A stretch of 64,000 nt of DNA from Saprospiraceae bacterium (GCA_022841745.1 JALHQW010000009.1:34900-98899); one strand, 5' to 3'. Numbered from the stretch's first letter, positions 1 through 9,221 are shown. Notes: generated from the sequence alone by a model not told the origin. A program made the numbers and translations.

Positions 1-1071
1 TATAAACTGCTGAAAACCAATGGGGATAAGTTCCCCAAGTTCATGCCCAACAAAAAGGACTTGGGCATCCTTCACGCCGTGGTCGGCACGATACCCGATG
101 AGTACAAGTGGGCGGTGAACTGGCTCAGCAGCATGGAAGGCTCCATGGAAAAGGGTAGGGAAGAATTGGAAGAAGTGCTGAGCTTCGCAAAAAAGAACGA
201 CTTCATTTACGAAGCCGAGATTTACATCTATTACGCCTACCTCATGCTGCATGTGCAGAACGACAGCGAGGAGGCCTGGCGGATCATCAACAAGGCCAAG
301 CTCGACCCGACCAACAATCCACTTGCCTGCTTTGTCATGGCCAATATCGCCATGCGCACCGATAGGGGCGACGAGGCCATCAACACCCTGCTGAACAAGC
401 CCACCGGGAAGCATTTTCATCCCTTCTATTATCTCGACTATATGCTCGGCCTGACCAAGTTGCAGCGCCTTGACAAGGACGCCAATATTTATCTGCAACG
501 CTATGTGGACAATTACAAGGGCCGTAACTATATCAAGGACAGCTACCAAAAACTGGCTTGGCATGCCTTGCTCAACGGCGAATCGGAAGGCTACAGGAAA
601 TTCATGAAACTCTGTAAATCAAAGGGTTACACCATTGTCGGCAGCGATAAGAACGCACAAGCCGAGGCTGCTGCGGGCGAAATGCCAGCGGTCGAATTGC
701 TAAAGGCAAGGGTGCTGTTTGACGGCGGCAGGTTCCAGCGGGCCTACGATGTTTTGAAAAACAAAAAGCCGTCCGATTACTTAGCCGAAAAAAACCGGCT
801 CGAATACCACTATCGGATGGGCCGCATCACCCATAAGCTCAAATGGCATACGGAAGCCTTGCAATATTACCAAATCACGATGGATAAGGGAGCCGACAGC
901 CCTGAATACTTCGCCTGCCGGGCCGCCTTGGAAAAAGGGCATATCCTGGAAGAACTCGGCAAAAAAAAGCAAGCCAAAGAAGCCTACAACCGTTGCCTTA
1001 GCCTTTCCCCTTCCGATCATAAAACCGGGCTTCACCAACAAGCCAAAGCTGGGTTGCGAAGGTTGAAATAG
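1..1071 (+). CDS. TPR-repeat protein, 5' end outside the window
   Basis: The reading frame is open from base 1, so the gene starts upstream and the methionine at 43 is probably internal. At least 357 residues are visible. The protein is almost entirely helical, with TPR-like helix pairs rich in A, L, Y and G. The last repeats, around DSPEYFACRAALEKGHILEELGKK-type helices, are the clearest, with an alternating small/large residue pattern. The arrangement resembles the DUF3808/TTC39 (Iml2-like) class of TPR proteins found in Bacteroidota, but that placement is tentative. A scaffold role in protein binding is the family expectation; no catalytic residues are visible. No terminator lies directly behind it; the next features are a tRNA promoter and tRNA gene on the same strand. 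Confidence 0.75.
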   Translation, partial: YKLLKTNGDKFPKFMPNKKDLGILHAVVGTIPDEYKWAVNWLSSMEGSMEKGREELEEVLSFAKKNDFIYEAEIYIYYAYLMLHVQNDSEEAWRIINKAKLDPTNNPLACFVMANIAMRTDRGDEAINTLLNKPTGKHFHPFYYLDYMLGLTKLQRLDKDANIYLQRYVDNYKGRNYIKDSYQKLAWHALLNGESEGYRKFMKLCKSKGYTIVGSDKNAQAEAAAGEMPAVELLKARVLFDGGRFQRAYDVLKNKKPSDYLAEKNRLEYHYRMGRITHKLKWHTEALQYYQITMDKGADSPEYFACRAALEKGHILEELGKKKQAKEAYNRCLSLSPSDHKTGLHQQAKAGLRRLK

Positions 1072-1149
1072 CTCCCACTGCCACCTAGCTATGCCTTAAT
1101 TTCAAAAAAAAACTTTTCCGAAATGGAACAAAAAAGATTCAAACTGCGC

Positions 1150-1157
1150 TATATTTG
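1150..1157 (+). promoter_or_regulatory. Bacteroidota -7 box of the tRNA-Met gene
   Basis: TATATTTG is an exact match to the phylum's TAnnTTTG element. It lies 19 bases before the mature tRNA 5' end, which suits a short primary leader. No clear -33 TTG was found at the usual spacing. Confidence 0.6.
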
Positions 1158-1175
1158 CGCCCGCTTACGCAAAAC

Positions 1176-1249
1176 GGCGAGGTAGCTCAGCTGGTCAGAG
1201 CGTGCGATTCATAATCGCAAGGTCGGGAGTTCAAGCCTCCCTCTCGCTA
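1176..1249 (+). tRNA. tRNA-Met (CAT), elongator type
   Basis: A 74-base cloverleaf can be folded by eye. The acceptor stem is 7 bp with G-U pairs at both ends, followed by TA at positions 8-9. The D stem is GCTC/GAGC, the anticodon stem TGCGA/TCGCA with loop TTCATAA (anticodon CAT), and the T stem GGGAG/CTCCC. CCA is not encoded. The paired first base argues against initiator tRNA, which usually has an unpaired 1-72. The CAT anticodon could also belong to a lysidine-modified tRNA-Ile2, but the overall sequence looks like elongator Met. Confidence 0.9.
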
Positions 1250-1250
1250 C

Positions 1251-1287
1251 AAAAAAGCCCGCCACCGGAAACGGTGAGCGGGCTTTT
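1251..1287 (+). terminator. Intrinsic terminator of tRNA-Met
   Basis: An 11-bp outer stem (AAAAAGCCCGC / GCGGGCTTTTT) continues into an inner CACCG-GAAA-CGGTG hairpin and ends in a T run. It starts directly behind the tRNA. Confidence 0.85.
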
Positions 1288-1342
1288 TAGGTATGGAGGT
1301 ATGTTGAGGCTATACCTCCACACCTCATACTTCCATGCCTCA
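1288..1342. repeat. Imperfect inverted repeat at a convergent gene end
   Basis: The two arms are built from GGTATGGAG-like units and their complements. The repeat runs into the last codon of the minus-strand lipoprotein gene. It resembles the much more perfect repeat at 51181-51254, which also sits between convergent genes, and could act as a bidirectional terminator. Confidence 0.5.
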
Positions 1343-2887
1343 CAAAGCTTCCTGCTTCCCCATACTCCGCTGCCTATACCCCTCCTCCATCATCTCAAAA
1401 AGCGCCTTTAAGCTGTTCGAGTTCGGGTCGGTGGTTTCGAGGATGAAATCGGCACCCTTGCCGTTCATCTTGAAATGCATTTGCTTGAACGATTGGGTTT
1501 GGTCGCCACCGATGGCGTTCCAGGCGGATTGGAAATCGAACCAACCAGCGAAGGTCTGGTTGTCGAATTGTTTCAGGGCTGTGCTGTACTCGCCGCCAGT
1601 TTCACCGGCTTTCAGTTTTTCGAAAAGTGCCTCGTCAGTGACGAAGGTCAAAATCCCGTTCTTGAGCAGGAGCTTGCCCATGCCCTTGTTTCGTTGGATG
1701 TAGAAGTCTTCGTTCCCGATGGAGATGAGTTTGTAAACATTAGGCTCCACCATTTTCAGCTTGCCATCCTTCACGGCTATTTCGAGCACTTCCTTGGCCT
1801 TGGCCTCGTCCCGCAGGCTCATGGAGATTTGAATATTGGCGTTTTGCAGTGTTTCGCCGCCAAAGCCCGCAATCATTATATCACCACCAAGTGCGTCCAC
1901 GAGGTCACGGCGTTGGATTCCTACCTTGTTCAGTACGAAGTCCGCATAGTCCTTGTTCTGCGGGCGTTCGCTGAGGAACTTGTCCATGCCAACCAGGTCG
2001 AGGGCCATGACGGTGGCGAAGGTCAGTTTTTGCTGGGGTAGCACCTTCGAGAAGTCGGTTTTTGCTTCATCCTTGAAGAATCGGCCAATGAAATCCTTGC
2101 CCATTTGGTCATTGAACATAAACTCGGAACGGCCGACTAGCTTGCCTTTTTCAAAATCGGCGTAGCTGTGGATGAAATTGCCTTTGAGGGCATCCGATTT
2201 TACGTCCATCATGCTCAAGGCAAACACTGCCCCGCTGTTCTTGGCCAGTTCATTGGTGGAAAGCCAAGAGATGATGTCGTGGTTGCCGGAAAAGGCTTTT
2301 TGTAGTTTGCCATCCTTTAGCAATGGATTGTCGGCTTGTGGCTTGAAAGCAGCGATGACCCTATCCCTGAAATCAGCATCCTGTTGGTTGTTGACTGCGA
2401 AAATGGCGACTGTCTTGTTCCAACCCAAAATGGCATTTTTGCCCTCTTGAAAAAGCGAGATGCCATCTACCATAGAAATAGAAGCTTTTTGCTGCTCAAA
2501 TAGACGGCCAAATGCTGCTGCATCTTTCAATGGGATGAAAAAATAAGTGGTGAACTCCTCGGCGTTGTCCTGGCCAATATCGGTAGCTGTGTAAATCTTT
2601 CCTGTTAGGTCAATGCCAGACGCCATTGGGTCAAGCAATATTTTGCCAAGCTTGGGGTTCCTGCTTTCCGTTTCTGCTACCATGTCTTTGTAGAAGCTCA
2701 TCTGTTTAATGGCTTCAAAATCAGCTTTTTGCAAAAGGCTTTTTAGGTCAATTGCAGTGACATTGGAGGAGGTGGCGGGCACGAATGCCAATGCATCGGA
2801 GGGCGCTAGGGTGTCCTTTTTACATGCTGTGATGACCAGGACAGCGCTTACCAACAAATAGCTTGAAAATGATTTGAGGAAATTCAT
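1340..2887 (-). CDS. DUF4836-like lipoprotein
   Basis: This is a 515-residue exported protein. I place the start at 2887 because it gives a signal peptide with a lipobox ending VITAC (Cys22); the open frame extends to 3040, but the upstream part lacks signal-peptide character. After the lipid anchor comes a Ser/Ala/Pro linker and then a motif of the DUF4836 type (FVPATSSNVTAIDLKSLL) common in Bacteroidota. The rest alternates beta strands and helices and includes a repeated GMDKFLSERP-like and WFDFQSAWN region. It should sit in the outer or inner membrane facing the periplasm. Its function is unknown. It is monocistronic, convergent with the tRNA gene and divergent from purL. Confidence 0.8.
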   Translation of the reverse strand: MNFLKSFSSYLLVSAVLVITACKKDTLAPSDALAFVPATSSNVTAIDLKSLLQKADFEAIKQMSFYKDMVAETESRNPKLGKILLDPMASGIDLTGKIYTATDIGQDNAEEFTTYFFIPLKDAAAFGRLFEQQKASISMVDGISLFQEGKNAILGWNKTVAIFAVNNQQDADFRDRVIAAFKPQADNPLLKDGKLQKAFSGNHDIISWLSTNELAKNSGAVFALSMMDVKSDALKGNFIHSYADFEKGKLVGRSEFMFNDQMGKDFIGRFFKDEAKTDFSKVLPQQKLTFATVMALDLVGMDKFLSERPQNKDYADFVLNKVGIQRRDLVDALGGDIMIAGFGGETLQNANIQISMSLRDEAKAKEVLEIAVKDGKLKMVEPNVYKLISIGNEDFYIQRNKGMGKLLLKNGILTFVTDEALFEKLKAGETGGEYSTALKQFDNQTFAGWFDFQSAWNAIGGDQTQSFKQMHFKMNGKGADFILETTDPNSNSLKALFEMMEEGYRQRSMGKQEAL

Positions 2888-3043
2888 GTGAAGTGGATTG
2901 GTGAAAAATGAAGTCCAAATCTTTGCCCTTTGAACTGCAAGGCGCATTTTACTTGGATGAAACGCCGGATTCTTTCGACGCTGCACGGGAACAAGTTTAT
3001 TTTTTTTCGAAAAATGACCATCCTGCACTCTATGTTCCATTGC

Positions 3044-3051
3044 TATCTTTG
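3044..3051 (+). promoter_or_regulatory. -7 box of the purL promoter
   Basis: TATCTTTG matches TAnnTTTG. It is 130 bases before the purL ATG and predicts a leader of about 120 bases containing the inverted repeat at 3060-3164. The -33 element is not obvious. Confidence 0.5.
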
Positions 3052-3059
3052 CGGCTTCG

Positions 3060-3164
3060 CCCCTGATCCCTAAGGGGGAACCTTTTTGGGTAATTTATCG
3101 GAACTTCGATATGAATTAAGTTTCGATGAAACATGGGACTTGGTTCCCCTTTAGGGGTCAAGGG
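3060..3164. repeat. Long-arm inverted repeat in the purL leader
   Basis: A 23-base arm at 3060-3082 pairs with 3142-3164, with three wobble-type differences and a loop of about 60 bases. The arms contain CCCTAAGGGGGAACC and its complement. The structure ends 17 bases before the start codon, so it could affect translation or be an old MITE-like insertion. Confidence 0.55.
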
Positions 3165-3181
3165 TTAATCTTATATTTTTC

Positions 3182-5416
3182 ATGCAAATCACCGAACCGG
3201 AAATCACCGCAACGACCGCTTCCAAACTCGGACTGACGGAAGCAGAATTTGAGAAAATCAAAGGAGTATTGGGCCGAACGCCCAATTTCGTGGAACTGAG
3301 CATTTATTCCGTCATGTGGTCGGAGCATTGTTCCTACAAGAACTCCATTAAATGGCTGAAAACCCTGCCAAGGGAAGGCAAGCGCCTGCTGGTAGGGGCA
3401 GGTGAGGAGAATGCTGGCCTCGTGGACATCGGTGATGGCATCGCCTGCGCCTTCAAAATCGAATCGCACAACCACCCAAGCGCCATTGAACCCTACCAAG
3501 GGGCAGCTACCGGCGTGGGCGGCATCCACCGTGACATTTTCACCATGGGGGCAAGGCCCATAGCGGCACTTAACTCCCTCCGCTTCGGCAATCCCGACTC
3601 CAAGCACATGAAACGCCTTGTAAAGGGCGTGGTAAAAGGCATTGGCGACTATGGCAACAGCTTTGGGGTGCCAACCGTGGCCGGTGAAGTATTTTTCGAC
3701 GATTGTTACAATCAAAATATTTTGGTGAACGCCATGTCGGTAGGAATCGTGCGGGTAGGGGAAACCGTCTCCGCAGTGGCGGATGGCCCTGGCAACCCAG
3801 TGTTTATCGTTGGCTCGGCCACGGGAAAAGACGGTATCCACGGTGCCACGTTCGCCTCCGCCGACCTTCACGAAGAAAGCCATGAAGACCTCCCAGCCGT
3901 GCAGGTGGGCGACCCGTTTCAGGAAAAACTCCTGCTCGAAGCCAGTCTCGAAGCCATCAAGACTGGGGCCGTGGTGGGCATGCAGGACATGGGCGCTGCG
4001 GGCATCACTTGCTCCACTTCCGAGATGAGCGCCAAGTCTGAGACGGGGATGCGGATTGACCTGAGCAAGGTGCCGACCCGACAATCCAATATGCAAGCTT
4101 GGGAAATCCTGCTTTCGGAGAGCCAGGAGCGCATGCTGATTGTGGGCAAAAAAGGCCAAGAACAGCCATTGTACGATGTGTTCGAGAAATGGGACCTGGA
4201 ATGCGTGCAAATCGGTGAGGTGACCGACACGGGCCTGTTGGAATACTACCATGGCGGTGAAAAAGTGGCCGAGGTTCCCGCTGAATCGCTGGTGCTGGGC
4301 GGCGGTGCGCCGGTCTATGACAGGGAATACAACAAGCCAGCCTATTTCAGCGAAGTTTCAAGATTCAAGCTGAACAAAATCGAGCCAGCCAAAGACATCA
4401 TTGCTGCTGCCAAAAAATTGTTCGCCCTGCCCAACCTCGTGTCGAAGCGGTGGGTCTATGAGCAATACGACAGCATGGTGCGCACCAATAACATGAGCAC
4501 CAATGCGCCTTCCGATGCCGCAGTGGTGCGCATCAAAGGCTCCAAGAAGTCGTTGGTGGTAACGGTGGACTGCAATTCGGCTTATGTACATGCAGACCCC
4601 TACACTGGGGCGATGATAGCCGTTGCGGAAGCAGCAAGGAATATCACATGCACAGGCGGCGTGCCAGTGGCTATTACCAACTGCCTGAATTTTGGCAACC
4701 CCTACAATCCGGAGGTGTATTTCCAGTTCGTATATGCCATCAAAGGCATGGGCGAGGCTTGCCGCAAGTTCAATACACCAGTGACGGGGGGCAACGTCAG
4801 CTTTTACAACCAAAGCCAGGTCGGCAATAAAACAGAGCCGGTTTTCCCTACGCCGACCATCGGCATGTTGGGCATCATGGAGGATCAGGCCCACCAGACC
4901 ACCCTACACTTCAAGCAGGAGGGCGATGCGATTTATATGATGGGCAATGTTCATAACGACCTGAACAGTTCGGAATACCTGCGCAACGTTCTCGGCGTCA
5001 AATTTTCGCCAGCACCCAATTTCGACCTGCATGAGGAATTCGAGATGCAGCAACTTGTACGGCAGCTTATCCGCAAGGGTCTGCTGCAATCGGCGCACGA
5101 CGTTTCGGATGGTGGCCTGTTCACCAACCTAATGGAGAGCGCCATCGTGAGCGGTTTTGGATTCAATGTAGAGACTGTGGATACCTTCCGGAAGGACTGT
5201 TTCCTGTTTGGCGAAAGCCAAAGCAGGGTGGTGATTACGGTGACCTCAAACAAGGAAGACGAACTCCAAAACTTTCTAATAAACAACAACGTTTCCTTCA
5301 CCAAACTTGGCGAAGTTTTTGGCAAGGACGTTGTGATAGATGACGAAAATTTCGGAAGTGTTGAAGAATGGAAATTAATATTCGAAAACACCCTGTCTGA
5401 AAAACTTGACGCTTAG
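3182..5416 (+). CDS. purL: Phosphoribosylformylglycinamidine synthase, small-type PurL
   Basis: The enzyme converts FGAR, ATP and glutamine-derived ammonia to FGAM in purine synthesis. At 744 residues it is the small PurL, which works with separate PurS and PurQ subunits; neither is encoded in this window. The N-terminal motif SEHCSYKNS places the conserved active-site histidine at His49. Next come the nucleotide/metal-binding segments [21 protein letters not shown] and MGARPIA, then the second AIRS-type half with [20 protein letters not shown] and [10 protein letters not shown]. No frameshift or missing motif was seen. The start at 3182 follows a short A/T-rich spacer and gives the expected N-terminus. 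The gene is divergent from the DUF4836 lipoprotein. Confidence 0.97.
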   Translation: MQITEPEITATTASKLGLTEAEFEKIKGVLGRTPNFVELSIYSVMWSEHCSYKNSIKWLKTLPREGKRLLVGAGEENAGLVDIGDGIACAFKIESHNHPSAIEPYQGAATGVGGIHRDIFTMGARPIAALNSLRFGNPDSKHMKRLVKGVVKGIGDYGNSFGVPTVAGEVFFDDCYNQNILVNAMSVGIVRVGETVSAVADGPGNPVFIVGSATGKDGIHGATFASADLHEESHEDLPAVQVGDPFQEKLLLEASLEAIKTGAVVGMQDMGAAGITCSTSEMSAKSETGMRIDLSKVPTRQSNMQAWEILLSESQERMLIVGKKGQEQPLYDVFEKWDLECVQIGEVTDTGLLEYYHGGEKVAEVPAESLVLGGGAPVYDREYNKPAYFSEVSRFKLNKIEPAKDIIAAAKKLFALPNLVSKRWVYEQYDSMVRTNNMSTNAPSDAAVVRIKGSKKSLVVTVDCNSAYVHADPYTGAMIAVAEAARNITCTGGVPVAITNCLNFGNPYNPEVYFQFVYAIKGMGEACRKFNTPVTGGNVSFYNQSQVGNKTEPVFPTPTIGMLGIMEDQAHQTTLHFKQEGDAIYMMGNVHNDLNSSEYLRNVLGVKFSPAPNFDLHEEFEMQQLVRQLIRKGLLQSAHDVSDGGLFTNLMESAIVSGFGFNVETVDTFRKDCFLFGESQSRVVITVTSNKEDELQNFLINNNVSFTKLGEVFGKDVVIDDENFGSVEEWKLIFENTLSEKLDA

Positions 5417-5485
5417 GTGAATGATAAATGATGAATGCTGAATTTGCAAAACACTGATTAATAGGATTTTGCAAGCCCAACAATC

Positions 5486-5527
5486 CAACAATTTCGACAA
5501 TTTAAACAATACAACAATTTCGACAAT
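5486..5527. repeat. Short direct repeat in the purL-tlpA spacer
   Basis: A 16-base sequence (CAACAATTTCGACAAT) occurs at 5486-5501 and again at 5512-5527, embedded in a run of ACAAT units. It looks like small local slippage or tandem growth. Confidence 0.7.
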
Positions 5528-5551
5528 CAAACAATCATAAATCTTCTGAGC

Positions 5552-6700
5552 ATGAAAAACTTTGCGTTTCTGATTTTGGCAATTGCTGCATTGGCCTTGG
5601 GCTGCGAGGGTGGCTCCAGTGCTAGTTTTGGCAGCGGTAATGGCCTCAACATTTCGGGTACTATTAATGGCGCTGGCAGCATGCAGGTCTATTTCGACAA
5701 AGTGGGCCTTAACCCAGCAAGCCCGAACCTTGTGGTTCTCAATACCGATGCAGATGCCTCCGGCAAGTATAACCTGAACGTTCCAGGCGAGCAGGCTCCA
5801 GGTTTATACCGCCTCAGGGTAGGTGAACAGCAGGTGTTCCTCGTATTGGATGGCAAGGAAAGTAAAATTGAAATATCCGGCGATTTAGCCAATTTCAACC
5901 GCTTCCAATACGACATCAAAGGCTGTGACAACTGCCTCGGCTACCGTGATATGATGCAAAAATTGGTTGCGCAGCAAGCACAACCAGCTGATGTGCAGGC
6001 ATTTGTGGAGAATTCCCCTAACCCCATGGCAGGTGTCTTGGTGGCCATCCAAGCTTTTGGTGGCAACCCAGCTTATATCGAGACCCACAAGAAAGCCAAA
6101 GCCCGTCTCGAAGCTACCTACCCTGGCAATGACTACACCAAGGATTACGACAATTACATCACCTCGCTCTCCCAGGTTCGCCAGCCCAGCGGCAATGGCT
6201 TCACTTTTTACGAAGAAGCTGAGCGTCAGCCTGCACCAGACATCAAGCTCCCCAACCCTGGTGGCAAAGAATATGCACTTTCCGACCTGAAAGGGCAAGT
6301 GGTGCTTTTGGACTTTTGGGCAAGCTGGTGCCGCCCATGCCGTATGGAAAACCCAAATGTGGTAAAAGTTTACAACAACTACAAGGACAAAGGCTTCACG
6401 GTATTCAGTGTGTCCTTGGATGGCATTGACTCACGCATGGAGCAAATGTTGGCTGGTGACCCAGCCAAGTTGAACGAGGCTCGCAGCAATGAGGTGAAGA
6501 AATGGAAAGACGCCATTGCACAAGATGGCTTGATCTGGAATACCCACGTGAGCGACCTCAAGAAATGGGAATGCGCCCCTGCCCGTCAATATGGTGTGAG
6601 CAGCATACCCCGCACCTTCATGATTGACAAGGAGGGCCGCATTGCTGCCACTGGTTTGAGGGGCGAGCAAGTGGAGGAAACCTTGAAGAAGTTATTGTAA
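5552..6700 (+). CDS. TlpA/ResA-type thioredoxin lipoprotein
   Basis: The 382-residue protein starts with a lipoprotein signal peptide (LALGC, Cys18). Residues about 30-110 form a DUF4369-like beta domain, followed by a helical linker. From about residue 230 it is a thioredoxin/AhpC-TSA fold. The redox motif is W-C-R-P-C with Cys260 and Cys263, and the cis-proline segment is SSIPRTF. The family acts in the periplasm on disulfides or in haem/respiratory maturation. Four further cysteines (in KGCDNCLG and WECAP) are unusual for the family. It follows purL on the same strand with a 135-base gap and has its own terminator. Confidence 0.88.
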   Translation: MKNFAFLILAIAALALGCEGGSSASFGSGNGLNISGTINGAGSMQVYFDKVGLNPASPNLVVLNTDADASGKYNLNVPGEQAPGLYRLRVGEQQVFLVLDGKESKIEISGDLANFNRFQYDIKGCDNCLGYRDMMQKLVAQQAQPADVQAFVENSPNPMAGVLVAIQAFGGNPAYIETHKKAKARLEATYPGNDYTKDYDNYITSLSQVRQPSGNGFTFYEEAERQPAPDIKLPNPGGKEYALSDLKGQVVLLDFWASWCRPCRMENPNVVKVYNNYKDKGFTVFSVSLDGIDSRMEQMLAGDPAKLNEARSNEVKKWKDAIAQDGLIWNTHVSDLKKWECAPARQYGVSSIPRTFMIDKEGRIAATGLRGEQVEETLKKLL

Positions 6701-6721
6701 GGGACGCTTTTGTTAAAGCTT

Positions 6722-6760
6722 GAAAAGCCCTTGGCATGCATGACTTGCCAAGGGCTTTTC
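6722..6760 (+). terminator. Intrinsic terminator of the TlpA-like gene
   Basis: A perfect 15-bp stem (6722-6736 / 6746-6760) with a 9-base loop. The descending arm ends in CTTTTC. A-richness of the rising arm would also let it work on the other strand. Confidence 0.8.
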
Positions 6761-6888
6761 TCGTTTGACACCTCTTTTTTGGGTAATTTTCACTGCGCTA
6801 TTGCAAAGCACTTGGAATGCTAAGGGTAGAATGTTGCGGGGCGCTGCCCCTTGGTGGCGAGATTGTGGTCGGGCGCCGTAAGAGTTTT

Positions 6889-8130
6889 TTAAGCTACAAT
6901 GCCAGCTTTTTCTGCATGGGCATTCACATAATCCTCCAAATACCTGAAATAGCTTGTCAAATGCCCGTCTTGGGCAATAGTGGCATGTGAAATCACCCTG
7001 CTACGGCCCTTTATAAGTTCGGGCAATATTTCTTTCAAAAATTGGCCGCCAAACGATTCTGAGGCATCCCTTGGCATTTCGTTGGGTAGGTTGTCAATGG
7101 TCATCATGTCAATGCAGCCGGGTTGGTAGGGGGCCGTTTCCCGCCCTGTGCTTGGGTCATACCCGAAAACAGGCTCAGCGATGGTTGATGCCTTCAACGT
7201 GGAAGGGATGGAACCATCAGGGGCAATATCGCAGCTTACATCGGCAATGACCTGTACCTTGAAATCAGGCTGTGCCATTTCTTGCATGGTGAAAAACATG
7301 GGTGCATGAGATGCATAGAAAATGCCATTCACCATGATGTCAGCCACTTTGGCATAAGGTGCGAAAATGCTCCTGTAACTGCTGGGGTGCTGGTAAAAAT
7401 TCTCTTTTTGGTAAGATTTGCCATCTTTTCTTGCCACGTAGTGCTCACAGTTCAGTTGCGTGAAAACAGGGTAGGTGAATGAAATTTCCAGGAAATCTTC
7501 TGGGATTACCTCCTGTATTCCCATATCCCTCAAAACAGTGGCCGCACCTGTCGCAACCCTGCCCGTACCTGTAAGCACAACTTTTATATTGGGAAGTGGG
7601 TGAGTTTTATAAAATGCCACCGCCTCTTTGTAGTCGTGGAAATCCTTCATGCGGGGCATCTTAAACTGCCCAGTGCGTTGGCCAAATGTCCACAAGGCGT
7701 TGTGAGCGCCAACCATGCCTGCAAATCGTCCGAAGGCAATGAGCCTGTTGCCATTTTCATCCTTCAAAACCTCGTAGTCTATAAGGCGGATTCGTTTTTC
7801 CAGTACCGCCCAGAGCAGTTTTCGGTTGTACGGTTGCTGTTTGATGGTGTGGGAGAAGAAGAAATAGGTTTTTCCTGGTATCAATTGACCGATGGGCACC
7901 TCTTTTACGCCCAATAAGACCTCACAGCTACTGATGTCATTCGTGACGGTGATGCCTTCCTTGAGGTATTCTTCATCCTTGTAGCAGCGGGTAGGGCTGG
8001 CTTCCACCACTATCTCTACGGGGAACTCGGTCATAGCGTGTTTGCATTGAGCTGGTGTTAGTGGCACACGGTTGTCGGGAGGCACTTTTCCTTCCCGGAT
8101 GATGCCAATTTTCAGTTTTACTCGGTTCAT
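6889..8130 (-). CDS. Saccharopine/alanine dehydrogenase-like NAD-binding enzyme
   Basis: The product is 413 residues from the preferred start (8130), which gives MNRVKLKIGIIREGK, typical of the AlaDH/PNT N-terminal domain; an upstream start at 8151 is possible. The N-terminal half carries the substrate-side fold (REGKVPPDNRVPLTP). The middle has a Rossmann segment with VVLTGTGRVATGAATVLRDMG. Bacteroidota proteins of this kind are usually annotated as lysine-forming saccharopine dehydrogenase (LYS1-like) or alanine dehydrogenase. The sequence alone does not tell which substrate is used. It is monocistronic, with a TAnnTTTG promoter upstream. Confidence 0.82.
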   Translation of the reverse strand: MNRVKLKIGIIREGKVPPDNRVPLTPAQCKHAMTEFPVEIVVEASPTRCYKDEEYLKEGITVTNDISSCEVLLGVKEVPIGQLIPGKTYFFFSHTIKQQPYNRKLLWAVLEKRIRLIDYEVLKDENGNRLIAFGRFAGMVGAHNALWTFGQRTGQFKMPRMKDFHDYKEAVAFYKTHPLPNIKVVLTGTGRVATGAATVLRDMGIQEVIPEDFLEISFTYPVFTQLNCEHYVARKDGKSYQKENFYQHPSSYRSIFAPYAKVADIMVNGIFYASHAPMFFTMQEMAQPDFKVQVIADVSCDIAPDGSIPSTLKASTIAEPVFGYDPSTGRETAPYQPGCIDMMTIDNLPNEMPRDASESFGGQFLKEILPELIKGRSRVISHATIAQDGHLTSYFRYLEDYVNAHAEKAGIVA

Positions 8131-8230
8131 ATCGTTCAAAAAATGTAACACCCAGGTTGTGGGCAGGCAGCGGGAAATTTCATTTTTTTCCCCTTAGCAC
8201 CCTGGCCAACTTGTTACCCCAATAAGAAGG

Positions 8231-8238
8231 CAAAGTTA
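8231..8238 (-). promoter_or_regulatory. -7 box for the dehydrogenase gene
   Basis: The minus strand reads TAACTTTG, matching TAnnTTTG, about 100 bases before the preferred start codon. Confidence 0.5.
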
Positions 8239-8404
8239 GTGGATTGCTCGCATGTGGGAGTGAAGGCAAAATCCGTACCTACAAATTAAATTTTTTTTGC
8301 AAAAGTAGGCTTGTGGAAAAATTGCTGTTAGGGCCTCATTTAAAAACTGTTAAACATTAATAAGAAAAATATGGGAAAAAAATTACCGATTTACCCGTCA
8401 CGTA

Positions 8405-8435
8405 TTGATACTGATGGTACAAACACGTAAATTTG
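8405..8435 (+). promoter_or_regulatory. Bacteroidota promoter upstream of a small ORF
   Basis: TTG at 8405-8407 and TAAATTTG at 8428-8435 are separated by 20 bases, the standard spacing for this phylum. Transcription would begin near 8441, some 68 bases before the 33-codon ORF. Confidence 0.6.
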
Positions 8436-8508
8436 CCAAGCTTTTTCCCTCCAGTCATTGCCCTCCAACTGTGTTACTTTTACCAACAACTTACTAAATT
8501 GTGAGAAA

Positions 8509-8610
8509 ATGACCATTATTTGTACCATCGTTGTAGTCGCTGCACTTCTGATTACTGTGTTCAATAGCCATACTTCCCACCGAGTTCACCATAGCGAGAA
8601 AGTCAACTAA
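8509..8610 (+). CDS. Possible 33-residue single-pass membrane peptide
   Basis: An ATG at 8509 opens a frame of 33 codons ending TAA. The first 18 residues (MTIICTIVVVAALLITVF) form one hydrophobic helix, followed by a short polar, His-rich tail. The peptide has no recognised family. Support comes from the well-spaced promoter upstream and the membrane-helix character; codon statistics are meaningless at this length. It lies between the dehydrogenase and ssrA and could instead be chance. Confidence 0.4.
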   Translation: MTIICTIVVVAALLITVFNSHTSHRVHHSEKVN

Positions 8611-8747
8611 TTCTAACCGCCCCCGCCACCTAACTAACCACCTATTTTGCTTTGCCTGTCCTTTTCTTTGGGGAGCATCTCCCGGATAGCAATTGTTTTG
8701 CCCTTACCCAACGAGTCTCGAAACTTTTCACCTACCTGTTAAGTTAT

Positions 8748-8755
8748 TACATTTG
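8748..8755 (+). promoter_or_regulatory. -7 box of ssrA
   Basis: TACATTTG matches TAnnTTTG, with a weak T-rich -33 region near 8725. It would give a pre-tmRNA leader of about 60 bases removed by RNase P. Confidence 0.45.
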
Positions 8756-8825
8756 CATTTCCTTAAAGCGCAGAATGCTGTGCGATGTCGGAATTCATTC
8801 CATTTGGGTAACTCTTTGGGAAAAA

Positions 8826-9216
8826 GGGGGCGTATTGGAATCGACAGGGAAGATAATTTATGGGTAAGCATGCCGGAGCAAGGATGGTCACTCCGTAAAA
8901 AATGACATTCAACAATTGAATGGCAACTATCAGTATGCCATGGCTGCCTAATTCTAGGAATTAGAAGGCCATTATGCTGTACGCTTGACTTCCGATACAC
9001 AGCGTGCCGCGTATCAAACCAACTCGGGATAGTCCTGCGGAGTGCCTCGGCCAACGGGCGAAACCCATCAGCTTGCTGGTGGGACAGGGGATAAGGTGAG
9101 TTAGTGCTTCGTTTCTGAGCCAAAGACCCACTCGAAAATCCAATCAGGAAATAAGCATGTAGAAAGCTCATGGGTGCTTTCACTGGACCCGGGTTCAACT
9201 CCCGGCGCCTCCACCA
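8826..9216 (+). ncRNA. ssrA: Transfer-messenger RNA (tmRNA)
   Basis: The 391-base RNA rescues stalled ribosomes and tags nascent chains. The 5' end GGGGGCG pairs with CGCCTCC at 9206-9212 to make the 7-bp acceptor stem, followed by A and an encoded CCA (9214-9216). The T arm is CCGGG-TTCAACT-CCCGG (9189-9205), and the 5' region contains the tmRNA-typical GGAATCGACAGGG. The tag reading frame ends GNYQYAMAA then TAA (8922-8951). This aligns without gaps to the nine-residue tags I recall for the phylum (GETNYALAA, GEESYAMAA), so GGC at 8922 is the likely resume codon. Reading the 3' end backwards gives the well-known false protein motif RRRELNPGP. Confidence 0.93.
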
Positions 9217-9221
9217 ACTAC

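Larger units (their letters stand above)
8152..8508. other. Intergenic region with divergent promoters
   Basis: No gene is seen. The region is A/T rich and holds a minus-strand -7 box at 8231-8238 and a plus-strand promoter at 8405-8435. Confidence 0.6.

Noticed and set aside
3158..4252. 364-codon minus-strand ORF opposite purL
   Set aside because: It is His-rich, has no family features and lies antisense to well-conserved PurL motifs.
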